Shown: piece by piece, positions 18,047-26,147 of the stretch
Numbering within the stretch: position 1 is the first letter of the stretch
Layout: every line of letters begins with the position of its first letter
Source: an uncultured Lachnospiraceae bacterium
GTDB taxonomy: Bacteria; Bacillota; Clostridia; Lachnospirales; Lachnospiraceae
Direction of reading: 5' to 3'
Assembly: GCA_947625135.1 (NCBI GenBank)
Contig: CANQNE010000007.1
Span: 1 to 64,000, forward strand
DNA: 64,000 nucleotides
Notes under the pieces: model-generated
Told to the model about the DNA's origin: nothing
The model's database searches: none
What the model saw: only the letters and a program-made list of their open reading frames with translations
Made by a program: the position numbers and the translations under genes

Positions 18047-19282
18047 ATGGATCTCAAAACATATACATGGCAGGGATATGCAAGAAAAAACGGCAAAAAA
18101 GGCATCCGCAACAAAGTGCTGGTGGTCTATACGGTGGAGTGCGCCTCCTTTGTGGCAAAGGAGATCGCCCGGCTGGCGGACAGCAAAGATGTGGATGTGA
18201 TCGGGTTTTCCGGCTGTACGGACAACGATTATGCCATTCGGCTGCTGATCAGCCTGATCCGTCACCCGAATGTAGGCGCGGTGCTGGCAGTGGGGCTTGG
18301 CTGTGAATATGTACAGCCGGAGAAGCTGTCGGATATCGCAGCTGCGGAAGGCAAGCACAGCAGCTGGATGTTCATCCAGAATGAGGGCGGCACCAGAAAG
18401 ACTATCGAGAAGGGGCTTGGGCTTGTGAAGGACATGCTGGAAAAGCTGAAGGAAACGCCCCGGGTGGAGATGGATTTTTCTGATCTGATCGTTGGCGCCG
18501 AGTGCGGCGGAAGCGATTATACAAGCGGTCTTGCGGGGAATACCGTGGTGGGCGCTTTTTATGACAAATTGGTGGAAGCCGGAGGTACCGCTGTTTTTGA
18601 GGAGATCGTGGAAGCGGTGGGACTGATCGATCTGCTGCGAAGCCGTGCTGCCGACGAGCAGGCCGCTCGGGAGATTACCGCCGTTTATGACAAAGCGATG
18701 GACTACTGCAGGAGCGTGCACCAGTATTCTATCAGTCCGGGAAATTTTGTGGGAGGTCTTTCCACGATTGAAGAAAAAAGTATGGGCGCGGTGGTAAAAA
18801 GCGGATCAAAACCTGTTCAGGGCGTTTTAAAGGTGGGACAGACGCCGGAGAAGGCGGGACTGTGGCTTTTGGACAGCACCCCGGACCCCCACTGGATGCA
18901 GTTTGGCATTACCAATCCCAACGATAATGAGGGGCTGATGGATCTCATCAGCTGCGGCGCGCAGGTTGCCTTTCTCGTGACAGGAAGAGGAAATGTAGTA
19001 GGCAGCGCGGTAGCCCCGGTGATCAAGATCACAGGAAATCATCATACATATCAGAAGATGGAAGAGGATATGGATTTTGACGCCAGTGAAATGCTACGGA
19101 CCGCCAACCGGCTGGAGCCGTTGGCCCTTGCTCTCGCAAAGCTGACTGCGGATGTATGCGGCGGGCAGGAGAGCAAGGCGGAGAAGCTGGGACATAAGGA
19201 ATACTTTATCCCCTACAAATATCAGGATAAGCCGGCAAAGCGCTGCGGCGGTCAGACAGAAGACGCCGGGGCCCGGCAGTGA
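18047..19282 (+). CDS. uxaA2: Altronate dehydratase large subunit (UxaA C-terminal domain)
   Basis: The 411-residue protein matches the catalytic domain of UxaA/GarD dehydratases. Conserved stretches include RNKVLVVYTVECASF, GFSGCTDND, LAVGLGCEYVQ, IVGAECGGSDYTSGL and FGITNPNDNEGLMDLISCGAQ. Cysteines in the CE and GCE contexts are the usual iron ligands. ATG 18047 is preferred because GTGAGG precedes it by about ten bases; an in-frame GTG at 18032 is the alternative. It pairs with the separate SAF-domain gene upstream and would form 2-keto-3-deoxygluconate from altronate. No KDG kinase or KDPG aldolase follows in the window. Confidence 0.88.
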   Translation: MDLKTYTWQGYARKNGKKGIRNKVLVVYTVECASFVAKEIARLADSKDVDVIGFSGCTDNDYAIRLLISLIRHPNVGAVLAVGLGCEYVQPEKLSDIAAAEGKHSSWMFIQNEGGTRKTIEKGLGLVKDMLEKLKETPRVEMDFSDLIVGAECGGSDYTSGLAGNTVVGAFYDKLVEAGGTAVFEEIVEAVGLIDLLRSRAADEQAAREITAVYDKAMDYCRSVHQYSISPGNFVGGLSTIEEKSMGAVVKSGSKPVQGVLKVGQTPEKAGLWLLDSTPDPHWMQFGITNPNDNEGLMDLISCGAQVAFLVTGRGNVVGSAVAPVIKITGNHHTYQKMEEDMDFDASEMLRTANRLEPLALALAKLTADVCGGQESKAEKLGHKEYFIPYKYQDKPAKRCGGQTEDAGARQ

Positions 19283-19339
19283 AGGGAATCAAAAGCAAGC
19301 AAGAGAAAATAAAAAAGAAAGCGGAGGAAGAGCGGAAAG

Positions 19340-20110
19340 ATGCAAAGTTTTGACAATGTGTTTTCATTAAAAGGAAAAGTCGCTGTTGTCACCGGCGGCG
19401 CCACGGGACTTGGCCTTGCCATGACGACCTGTCTGACGGCGGCAGGGGCAAAGGTAGTGGTAGCCAGCTCCTCCCCAGAGGAGAAATATGCGCAGGTGCT
19501 GGCGCCTTTGGGAGGACAGGCGGTTTATAAGCAGTTTGATGTGACCGATGTGGATCACGCAAGGGATTTTGCAGATCAGGTGATCGCCCAGCAGGGAAAG
19601 ATCGATATTCTCATCAACAATGCCGGCGTGCATTGCAAGAAGCCTGTTGAAGAAATGGAAGTGGAGGATTTTACCAGAGTGCTGAACGTTCATCTGACGG
19701 GCGCATTTGCCCTCTCAAAAGCGGTCATCCCCCACATGCGTGAGAGAAAGACCGGTAATCTGCTCTTTATCGCCAGCATGACCAGCTATATCGGGCAGCC
19801 TTTTGTGGCAGGTTATGCCACGGCCAAATCCGGCGTGCTGGGCCTGATACGGGATCTGGCGGCGGAGGTGGGGCTGGACGGCATCCGGGTCAACGGCATC
19901 GCACCGGGCTGGATTGACACGCCTATGCTCCATCAGGCGATCGACAATGACATTCCCAGACAGCAGAAGATCCTTGGACGGACGCCCATGAAAAAGTACG
20001 GGGAACCGGAGGACATTGGATGGGCGGCGGTATACCTCTGCTCTGACGCGGCAAAATTTGTGACCGGTACGGTACTCCCGGTGGACGGCGGTGCAGTGTC
20101 AGGCTTTTAG
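19340..20110 (+). CDS. SDR-family oxidoreductase (KduD/gluconate dehydrogenase-like)
   Basis: The 256-residue protein is a classical short-chain dehydrogenase. It has the nucleotide-binding TGGATGLG near residue 18, NNAG near 93, an active-site Ser in IASMTSY, the YATAK catalytic Tyr and Lys, and a C-terminal VDGG. It most resembles 2-deoxy-D-gluconate 3-dehydrogenase (KduD) and related sugar-acid dehydrogenases. Placed between altronate dehydratase and uronate isomerase, it could be the NAD(P)H-dependent reductase that turns tagaturonate into altronate, a step done by the unrelated UxaB elsewhere. That role is inference. A KduD-like role on unsaturated pectin products is the main alternative. 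The start ATG 19340 follows GGAGGAAGAGCGGAAAG. Confidence 0.85.
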   Translation: MQSFDNVFSLKGKVAVVTGGATGLGLAMTTCLTAAGAKVVVASSSPEEKYAQVLAPLGGQAVYKQFDVTDVDHARDFADQVIAQQGKIDILINNAGVHCKKPVEEMEVEDFTRVLNVHLTGAFALSKAVIPHMRERKTGNLLFIASMTSYIGQPFVAGYATAKSGVLGLIRDLAAEVGLDGIRVNGIAPGWIDTPMLHQAIDNDIPRQQKILGRTPMKKYGEPEDIGWAAVYLCSDAAKFVTGTVLPVDGGAVSGF

Positions 20111-20216
20111 CCGGCGTTGATCTGGCGTCAGCGATCAAAAATATAAACTGTTCGGCCGATTCAGCTGATTTTGAATATGGCTTTTGAACGGCGATCAGGT
20201 GATATGGAGGAAAATT

Positions 20217-21611
20217 ATGTTTCATGAAGATCTGTTCCTGACAAATGAGACAGGAAAACGGCTATTTGAGCGGTATGCCAAAAACATGCCCATTATTGAC
20301 TATCACTGCCATTTGCAGCCCAGAGACATTTATGAGAACCGGGTGTTTGAGGATCTGGGAGAGATGTGGCTGTCCGGCGATCATTATAAATGGCGGGTCA
20401 TGCGCACCTTTGGCATTGAGGAAAAATACATCACCGGCAGCGAGACTTCTTATTATGACAAGTATATGAAATTTGCCGAGATCATGCCCCAGCTGATCGG
20501 CAATCCCATTTATATCTGGTGCGCGCTGGAGCTGAAACGGTTTTTCGGCATTGATGAGCCTCTGTGCAGGGAAAACGCAGAGGAGATTTACAACAAGACA
20601 AAGGCGATGATCCGGGAGCAGCAGATGACGCCCCTTTGGTGCATGGAGCGCTGCAAGGTAGAGCTTGTCAGTACCACGGAGGATCCCATTGATACGCTGG
20701 AATACCACAAGAAGATCCGGGAGGAGAAAAAGACGGAGGTGAAGATCATTTCCGCGTTCCGTCCGGACAAAGCGCTGTACATAGAAAAGCCGGCGTTTCC
20801 GGAATACATTCCCGCGCTGGCGCAGGCTGCGGATATGCAGATAGAAACCTTTGAGCAGCTGATGGCCGCGCTGGAAAAGCGGCTCCTGTACTTTAAGGAG
20901 ATCGGTACCAATGTCAGCGACAGCGGCATTGAGGAGCTTTACTGGGAAGATTATACGGAGGAGGAAATCCAGGCTATTTTTGCAAAGGGCCTGAAGGGAG
21001 AACCGCTGACTCCCCGTGAGATCTGTCAGTACCGCTCCTGCTTTGTGGTACGCATGGGGCAGCTTTATTACAAGCATGGATATGTGATGCAGCTTCACAT
21101 CGGCACGTATCAGGGAGCGAATAAGAGCAGGGAGGCGTCTGTAGGCGCGGCCTGCGGTTTTGACTGTCTGGATGACAGCACTCCTGTAAAAAGCGTGGGG
21201 GAGGTGCTTGACCGGCTGACGAAGCTGGGGCAGCTGCCGAAGACCATCCTCTATCCTCTGGACGGCATGAAGATCGAGGCGTGGGCGGTGCTGGCAGCCG
21301 GCTTCTGTGAAGGGCCGGTACGGGGAAAGGTACAGCTTGGGGCGCCATGGTGGTTCAACGATCACGTATACGGCATCAAACGGCAGTTTGAAGCCTGTGC
21401 GAACCTGTATCCGGTGGCGCTGTCTGTTGGCATGCTCACTGATTCCCGCAGCTTTTTAAGCTATCCCCGGTTTGAACTGTACCGCCGGGTGCTGTGCGAT
21501 TATCTGGGTGAGCTGGTGGAGCGGCACGAATATTTTTCGGGAGAGGAAGAACTGAAAAAGATCGTGGAGAACGTGTGTTATTACAACGCGAAGGAATTTT
21601 TTGAATTGTAA
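20217..21611 (+). CDS. uxaC: Uronate isomerase (glucuronate/galacturonate isomerase)
   Basis: UxaC converts D-galacturonate to D-tagaturonate and D-glucuronate to D-fructuronate. The 464-residue length is typical. The amidohydrolase-fold metal site appears in DYHCHLQP near residue 26, and the family-specific end has GMLTDSRSFLSYPRFELYRR. ATG 20217 (MFHEDLFL) lies six bases after ATGGAGG. It is the last gene of the operon and is followed by a terminator. It links the polygalacturonase upstream to the Ashwell-type pathway encoded by its neighbours. Confidence 0.97.
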   Translation: MFHEDLFLTNETGKRLFERYAKNMPIIDYHCHLQPRDIYENRVFEDLGEMWLSGDHYKWRVMRTFGIEEKYITGSETSYYDKYMKFAEIMPQLIGNPIYIWCALELKRFFGIDEPLCRENAEEIYNKTKAMIREQQMTPLWCMERCKVELVSTTEDPIDTLEYHKKIREEKKTEVKIISAFRPDKALYIEKPAFPEYIPALAQAADMQIETFEQLMAALEKRLLYFKEIGTNVSDSGIEELYWEDYTEEEIQAIFAKGLKGEPLTPREICQYRSCFVVRMGQLYYKHGYVMQLHIGTYQGANKSREASVGAACGFDCLDDSTPVKSVGEVLDRLTKLGQLPKTILYPLDGMKIEAWAVLAAGFCEGPVRGKVQLGAPWWFNDHVYGIKRQFEACANLYPVALSVGMLTDSRSFLSYPRFELYRRVLCDYLGELVERHEYFSGEEELKKIVENVCYYNAKEFFEL

Positions 21612-21619
21612 AGATTGAT

Positions 21620-21673
21620 AGGAGGGTGTTCCTCAAGTCATTGGGCTTTTGGGATACCCTCCTGTTTGTTTTT
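21620..21673 (+). terminator. Terminator of the hexuronate operon
   Basis: AGGAGGGTGT and ATACCCTCCT pair around a loop of about 24 bases and are followed by GTTTGTTTTT. It begins nine bases after the uxaC stop. Confidence 0.8.
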
Positions 21674-22064
21674 CAGAAGCGGTATCATCAGGAGCAGCAT
21701 TGTATGGCACAAAAGAATTAGATGAAACACAGATACAATAAATTGCAAACAAAAAACAATATAAGTGTAATTAAAAATTTTTAGTACACGATTGCATTTT
21801 TATGGAAAATATTGTATAATCTTGTCAGATACAAAAGAATATTGTTTTTTACTAATGATGATTCTGAAAAGATAAGGAAACGCATGCCGAATCGGCAGTT
21901 TTTCTTTATTGATTAAAAAGTATGGGTCAGATCTATTATTATGGCCGGATCATACTTTTTAAAGTTAGGGGAATCATTTTTTTATTTGATCCGGAGTACA
22001 GCGCTTTTGGGAAGATTTAATACAGGATGGTTCCTTGTGAGAGAAAATAAAGGGGCAATTATAT
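21674..22064 (+). ncRNA. Candidate short transcript or long leader upstream of the Rpn-type gene
   Basis: This gap holds no convincing gene. A promoter (TTGCAT 21792-21797, 17-bp spacer, TATAAT 21815-21820) is followed by two hairpins. The first is TGCCG-AAT-CGGCA with GTTTTTCTTT after it, near 21884-21906. The second has 10-bp arms AAAAAGTATG (21915-21924) and CATACTTTTT (21951-21960). The promoter would make a transcript of roughly 80-135 bases, or a leader for the gene at 22065 if termination is incomplete. I recognise no known RNA family. Confidence 0.4.
21792..21820 (+). promoter_or_regulatory. Promoter in the gap before the Rpn-type gene
   Basis: TTGCAT, exactly 17 bp, then a perfect TATAAT, in an AT-rich setting. 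Confidence 0.65.
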
Positions 22065-23030
22065 ATGGAAAATGAACTCTCAAAAGATCTGACTGCAGCG
22101 GATATAAAGATTCAGTATGACGCCCAGGTAAAGAAGGTGCTGGGCAATAAGATTATTCTGGCGTGGATTTTGCATTATACCGTGGAGGTATTTTCGAACC
22201 TGCCGCCGGAGGAAATCGTACCTTATATTGAGGGAGAGCCTCAGATCGGAACAGTGCCGGTATACCCTGCCCATGAGAAGATTTCCGGTATCAACGGTGA
22301 ATCTAAAGAGCCGGGAGAGGGAACCATCACTTACGATGTCCGGTTCTGGGCGTATTTGCCGGACAGGAGCGAGCATGCAAAGGTCATCATAAATGTAGAG
22401 GCTCAAAAAAGTTATTATCCGGGGTATTGCATTGAGACGCGGGGAGTGTTCTACTGCGGCCGTATGCTTTCCGCTCAGATGGGGACGGAATTTGAAGAAC
22501 CCCGGTATGATGATCTGAAAAAGGTATATTCTATTTGGCTGTGCATGAATGTACCGCAGTATATCGGAAACGCCATCGCCGCATATACGTTTTATAAGAA
22601 GGACATTTTGCCGGGTATGCCGGACAGGCCCCGGGCCTATGACAAGCTTTCTGTGGTGATAATCTGTTTGAATGAGAAGGCAGAAAGCGAAAATGCGCTG
22701 AACAGCATGTTAAATACATTGTTGTCGGCAGCCCTGAATGTAAGTGAAAAGAAGAAAAGGCTGGAAGAAGGCTTTGGCATATCTATGAAACGAAAGCTTC
22801 AGGAGGAGGTGGATCTTATGTGTAATCTGTCAGAACTGGTGGAAGAAAAAGGCCGCAGCGAGGGAATCGAACTGGGTCGCAGCGAAGGAATCGAACTGGG
22901 CCGCAGCAGGGAGAAGGAGCATATTGCCCGGAAGATGATCTTAAGGGGTACATATTCCGATCAGGAGATCCTGTTTCTTTCAGGTGTGGATGAAAAAAGA
23001 TTGTGCCGGCTGAAAGAGGAAGCAAAATAG
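22065..23030 (+). CDS. Rpn-family PD-(D/E)XK nuclease (transposase-like)
   Basis: The 321-residue protein belongs to the Rpn/PD-(D/E)XK nuclease family, first seen as transposase_31-like and linked to RecA-independent recombination. The core is at residues 30-130: a conserved Asp in YDVRFWAY and the INVEAQKSYYPGY motif carrying the Glu-x-Gln-Lys of the nuclease site, then ETRGVFYCGRMLSAQ. The C-terminal part is helical and charged and contains GRSEGIEL repeated twice plus a partial third copy, encoded by 24-bp DNA repeats. ATG 22065 has a weak site (AAAGGGGCAATTAT). It stands alone, is typical of families that expand and vary within a genome, and may be defence-related. Confidence 0.85.
   Translation: MENELSKDLTAADIKIQYDAQVKKVLGNKIILAWILHYTVEVFSNLPPEEIVPYIEGEPQIGTVPVYPAHEKISGINGESKEPGEGTITYDVRFWAYLPDRSEHAKVIINVEAQKSYYPGYCIETRGVFYCGRMLSAQMGTEFEEPRYDDLKKVYSIWLCMNVPQYIGNAIAAYTFYKKDILPGMPDRPRAYDKLSVVIICLNEKAESENALNSMLNTLLSAALNVSEKKKRLEEGFGISMKRKLQEEVDLMCNLSELVEEKGRSEGIELGRSEGIELGRSREKEHIARKMILRGTYSDQEILFLSGVDEKRLCRLKEEAK
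22851..22907 (+). repeat. In-frame 24-bp tandem repeat (2.4 copies)
   Basis: Units 22851-22874 and 22875-22898 differ at two positions and are followed by nine bases of a third copy. They encode GRSEGIEL near the C-terminus of the Rpn-type nuclease. Confidence 0.9.
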
Positions 23031-23075
23031 AATGACCAGACAGGGAATCCTGCTTTCTGCGCATAAAAGTAAATA

Positions 23076-23110
23076 TAAAAATAAGGGGCTGGTTTTGCGG
23101 CAGCCCCTTA
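23076..23110 (-). terminator. Terminator of the amino-acid ABC operon
   Basis: On the minus strand AAGGGGCTG and CAGCCCCTT form a 9-bp stem followed by ATTTTTAT. It lies 20 bp after the ATPase gene and faces the convergent Rpn gene. Confidence 0.85.
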
Positions 23111-23129
23111 ACTACATAAAAATAGCAGC

Positions 23130-23915
23130 TTATCCTTCTGTAAACCGGGACAAGAACTGCCTTGTCCGTTCCTCCCGGGTATTCTCAAACAATTCTTCCG
23201 GGGTGCCCTGCTCCAGGATGCGCCCGTCGTCCATAAAGATCACCTGGTTTGCCACATCTCTGGCAAAGGCCATTTCGTGGGTGACGATCACCATGGTGGT
23301 GTTTTGTTCCGCAAGCTCCTTCATGACCTTCAGCACTTCCCCGGTAAGCTCCGGGTCCAGCGCCGAGGTGGGCTCGTCGAAGCAGAGGATATCCGGCTGC
23401 AGGGCGAGAGCCCTTGCGATGGCGACACGCTGACATTGCCCGCCGGACAGCTGGTGCGGATAGTTTGTCATGCGGTCGGAAAGCCCCATCTGTTTCAGAA
23501 GCAGTTCCGCCTGCGCCTGTATCTCCTGATGGATCTCGTTTTTTCTGGCCTTGTAATCCGGCTGTTCCTTTGCCAGCAGCTCCTTCGCCAGCATGACGTT
23601 TTCAAGGGCGGTATACTGGGGAAACAGGTTAAAAGACTGAAAGACCAGACCGAAGTGCAGCCGCTTTTTGCGGATGGCGGATTCATTTAAGGTGGAAGGA
23701 TCTTTGGCGTCAAACAGCGTTTCCCCCTTCACCCGGATCACGCCGCCGTCAGGCCGCTCCAGAAAGTTCAGACAGCGCAGCAGCGTGGTCTTGCCGCTTC
23801 CCGAAGAACCGATGATGGAGATTACCTGGCCCTGCTCCAGAGAAAAGCTGATGTCCTTTAACACTTCCGTGTTTCCAAAGGATTTGCATATATGTTCAAC
23901 CTGTAATATCGACAT
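23130..23915 (-). CDS. Amino-acid ABC transporter ATP-binding protein
   Basis: The 261-residue ATPase powers uptake of a polar amino acid. Visible motifs are Walker A ([10 protein letters not shown], near residue 36), the Q-loop ([10 protein letters not shown]), the ABC signature ([15 protein letters not shown]), Walker B ([15 protein letters not shown]) and the switch His (IVTHEM). The length and motifs match the GlnQ/ArtP/TcyC group. ATG 23915 is preceded by AGGAGGATCAG. It is the third gene of an operon read binding protein, permease, ATPase, with 12 bp between permease and ATPase. The amino acid carried is not resolved. Confidence 0.96.
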   Translation of the reverse strand: MSILQVEHICKSFGNTEVLKDISFSLEQGQVISIIGSSGSGKTTLLRCLNFLERPDGGVIRVKGETLFDAKDPSTLNESAIRKKRLHFGLVFQSFNLFPQYTALENVMLAKELLAKEQPDYKARKNEIHQEIQAQAELLLKQMGLSDRMTNYPHQLSGGQCQRVAIARALALQPDILCFDEPTSALDPELTGEVLKVMKELAEQNTTMVIVTHEMAFARDVANQVIFMDDGRILEQGTPEELFENTREERTRQFLSRFTEG

Positions 23916-23927
23916 GATCTGATCCTC

Positions 23928-24614
23928 CTATTGGAAATAATCCAGTTTCTTTTCCAGTCGTCCCAAAAGGACTGTGACGATCCCGTTCCAGATAAGATAA
24001 TAAAACGCGGTAAAGAACATGGGCCATATCGCGCCGGAAATGCCGTGGGAGCCCTTCATGAACGCCTGACCTGCCCAGATCAGCTCCTGAAGCGCCACGA
24101 TACGGGCAAGCGAGGTATCTTTTACCAGCGTAATGATCTCGTTAGACATAGGCGGGACAATGCGTTTTACCATTTGCAGCAGCTTGATCTTGAAAAAGAT
24201 CTGACTTTTCGTCATGCCAAGCACCAGCCCGGCTTCATCCTGCCCGATGGGAACGCTCTGAATACCGCCTCTGTAGATCTCGGAAAAGTAACAGGCGTAA
24301 TTCAGGATAAAAGATACTGACGCCGCAAGAAAGCGGCCGCTTTCCCCGCCGCCCCAGATCGGAACGCCGAATACAAGACCGGGGAAAAAGTAGATGATCA
24401 GAAGCTGGATCATCAGCGGGGTGCCGCGGATGATCCAGACAATGAGCTTGGTCAGCCAGCTTAAAGGCTTAAACCGCGACATGGTGCCGAAGGAGATCAG
24501 AAGACCAAGGGGTATGGCGCCCAACAGTGTCACAAAAAACAGTTTTAACGTCTGGACAAATCCCACATTCAGCGCCTGAATTACGATCGGTAATTGATCC
24601 AAAAAAAGTTCCAT
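23928..24614 (-). CDS. Amino-acid ABC transporter permease (HisM/GlnP type)
   Basis: The 228-residue membrane protein has about five hydrophobic helices and the EAA loop of binding-protein-dependent permeases (EAGLVLGMTKSQIFFKIKLLQ). The short family with the N-terminal QTLKLFFVTLLGAIPLGLLI helix is typical of polar amino-acid importers. ATG 24614 is chosen because AGGTGA lies five bases upstream; an in-frame GTG at 24623 overlaps that site. As the only permease gene it would form a homodimer. It lies downstream of the binding-protein gene, with a hairpin in the gap. Confidence 0.95.
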   Translation of the reverse strand: MELFLDQLPIVIQALNVGFVQTLKLFFVTLLGAIPLGLLISFGTMSRFKPLSWLTKLIVWIIRGTPLMIQLLIIYFFPGLVFGVPIWGGGESGRFLAASVSFILNYACYFSEIYRGGIQSVPIGQDEAGLVLGMTKSQIFFKIKLLQMVKRIVPPMSNEIITLVKDTSLARIVALQELIWAGQAFMKGSHGISGAIWPMFFTAFYYLIWNGIVTVLLGRLEKKLDYFQ

Positions 24615-24656
24615 GATGTTCACCTGTATATGTATTATTGTAAAAGTAGTATGGAA

Positions 24657-24686
24657 GAGGGTGCCCCTGCTTTGGGGACACCCTCC
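24657..24686 (-). terminator. Intercistronic hairpin between binding-protein and permease genes
   Basis: GAGGGTG-CCCC and GGGG-A-CACCCTC pair around a short loop. On the minus strand no strong T-run follows, so it fits an mRNA-stabilising or partial-termination hairpin that keeps binding-protein mRNA in excess. Confidence 0.55.
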
Positions 24687-24731
24687 TGGTCAAGAGAAGT
24701 GGGTTTATCCACTTTATGATCCTGAAAAGAA

Positions 24732-25592
24732 TTACTGCTGGATCAGCGCAGCCTGTACGCCGTACTTCTCGGCGATGGTCTTGATGCTTCCGTCTGCATA
24801 GCTGTCAGAGAAGAACTGATTCAGTTTGTCTACCAGATCGGAGCCCTTGCGGAAACCTACGCCATACTCCTCGCTTGTAAGCTCAACGGTGGAAGCAAGT
24901 TTGTCATAGCTGGTGCCTTCGCCAACCATAGCGGCGGACATCAGAGAGTCGATGATTGCTGCGTCGGAAGTGCCGGCTGCAGCTTCCATCAGTGCGGTAG
25001 CCTGTGACTCAACCGGTGTGAAGTTTAAGGACAGGTCTTGTGCCGCCGCCTCTCCGGCGCTGCCGGTCTCAACGGCAAAGTTCAGTTCGGAAAGGCTGTC
25101 TGTCGTCTGATACTGATCTGCCTTATCAGCGGGAACGATAACGATCTGCGCATTCTTGCAGTATGCGTTGGAGCAGTCCATTGCGCTGGTTACTTCGTCG
25201 GTCAGCGTCATGCCGTTCCATACACAGTCGATGGTCTTGCCGTCAAGCTCCATAATCTTGTCGTCCCAGACGATCTCCACGAATTCAACATCCACGCCAA
25301 GGCTTTCTGCAAATGCAGTCGCCATGTCCGCGTCAAAACCGATCCAGTTGCCGTTCTCGTCCTTGTAGTCCATAGGCTCGAAATCGGTGATCCCTACAAC
25401 CAGCGTGCCCTTATCCTGTATATATGCAAGGTCGCTGTCAGAAGTAGATGTACTTTTTGCGTTTTCGGTAGCGGAAGCCGTTTCTGTTCCTGCCTTGTCA
25501 TCGGTTTTCGCGTCGTCTGCAGTTTCGCCGCCGCATGCGGTCATAGAAAAGACCATTGTCATAGCCAGCAGCAGTGCCAATACTTTTTTCAT
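24732..25592 (-). CDS. Amino-acid ABC transporter substrate-binding lipoprotein
   Basis: The 286-residue protein starts with a lipoprotein signal peptide (KKVLALLLAMTMVF) and the lipobox MTAC with Cys20. A low-complexity Thr/Asp/Ala linker of about 30 residues follows, then a type-II periplasmic-binding fold: GTLVVGITDFEPMDYKDENG, GFDADMATAFAESLGV and DCVWNGMTLT. It captures an amino acid outside the membrane and delivers it to the permease. A consensus promoter lies 48 bp upstream. The Gly-Phe-Asp-Ala-Asp pattern fits polar amino-acid binders; the ligand is not determined. Confidence 0.95.
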   Translation of the reverse strand: MKKVLALLLAMTMVFSMTACGGETADDAKTDDKAGTETASATENAKSTSTSDSDLAYIQDKGTLVVGITDFEPMDYKDENGNWIGFDADMATAFAESLGVDVEFVEIVWDDKIMELDGKTIDCVWNGMTLTDEVTSAMDCSNAYCKNAQIVIVPADKADQYQTTDSLSELNFAVETGSAGEAAAQDLSLNFTPVESQATALMEAAAGTSDAAIIDSLMSAAMVGEGTSYDKLASTVELTSEEYGVGFRKGSDLVDKLNQFFSDSYADGSIKTIAEKYGVQAALIQQ

Positions 25593-25639
25593 GTAATTTC
25601 ATCCTCCATATTTGCAATATTCTGTAAAAACACGCCATC

Positions 25640-25668
25640 ATAGTATCAGTTTATCAGACTAAAGTCAA
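25640..25668 (-). promoter_or_regulatory. Promoter of the amino-acid ABC operon
   Basis: On the minus strand TTGACT (25663-25668), a 17-bp spacer and TACTAT (25640-25645) lie 48 bp before the binding-protein ATG. Confidence 0.7.
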
Positions 25669-25700
25669 TAGCAAATACAGAGAAAACGCAAAAATGCGGC

Positions 25701-26132
25701 CTACAGACGGAACAGCTCATCTGCGCATACCAGCCGGATGCCGCCGTTTGTCAGCACCTGGGCGGCGCTTTCATTATCTGCCGGCCGCAGCACCATGTAG
25801 GCTTTGTCCGCCGTTCTCGTGACAAAGGCATAGGTGTATTCCAGATTTATGCCGTTTTCCGAAAGCAGCTCCAATACCTTGTTCAGGCCTCCGGGACGGT
25901 CCTCGATTTCCGCTGCCAGAACAGGGGTTACCTTGCATATATAGCCTGCCTCCGTGAGGATGGCAGCGGTTTTTTCGGGATCGTTTACGATGGCGCGCAG
26001 CACGCCGAAGTCCGGTGTCTCCGCGATGGACAGGGTGCGCATGTCAATATTATTTTCATACAGGGTTCTGGTCACTTCCGCAAGACCGCCGGCTTTGTTT
26101 TCCACAAAAATGGAAAGTTGTTTGATCGTCAT
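25701..26132 (-). CDS. Tandem ACT-domain protein
   Basis: The 143-residue protein consists of two ACT domains: residues 1-70 (KQLSIFVENKAGGLAEVTRTL) and 71-143 (PVLAAEIEDRPGGLNKVLELLSENGI). ACT domains bind amino acids and control enzymes or regulators. ATG 26132 follows AAGGAGGGTTAAGAT. It lies 15 bp after the phenylacetate-CoA ligase gene, a pairing widespread in anaerobes that ferment amino acids. The context suggests it senses an aromatic or branched amino acid connected with aryl-acid metabolism. That link is inference. Confidence 0.92.
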   Translation of the reverse strand: MTIKQLSIFVENKAGGLAEVTRTLYENNIDMRTLSIAETPDFGVLRAIVNDPEKTAAILTEAGYICKVTPVLAAEIEDRPGGLNKVLELLSENGINLEYTYAFVTRTADKAYMVLRPADNESAAQVLTNGGIRLVCADELFRL

Positions 26133-26147
26133 ATCTTAACCCTCCTT

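Noticed and set aside
21820..21960. Known riboswitch (c-di-GMP, purine or preQ1 type) before the Rpn-type gene
   Set aside because: The characteristic conserved cores of these classes were not found; only generic hairpins are visible.
22851..22907. CRISPR-like direct repeats
   Set aside because: The repeats are adjacent without spacers, lie in frame inside a coding gene and number only 2.4.
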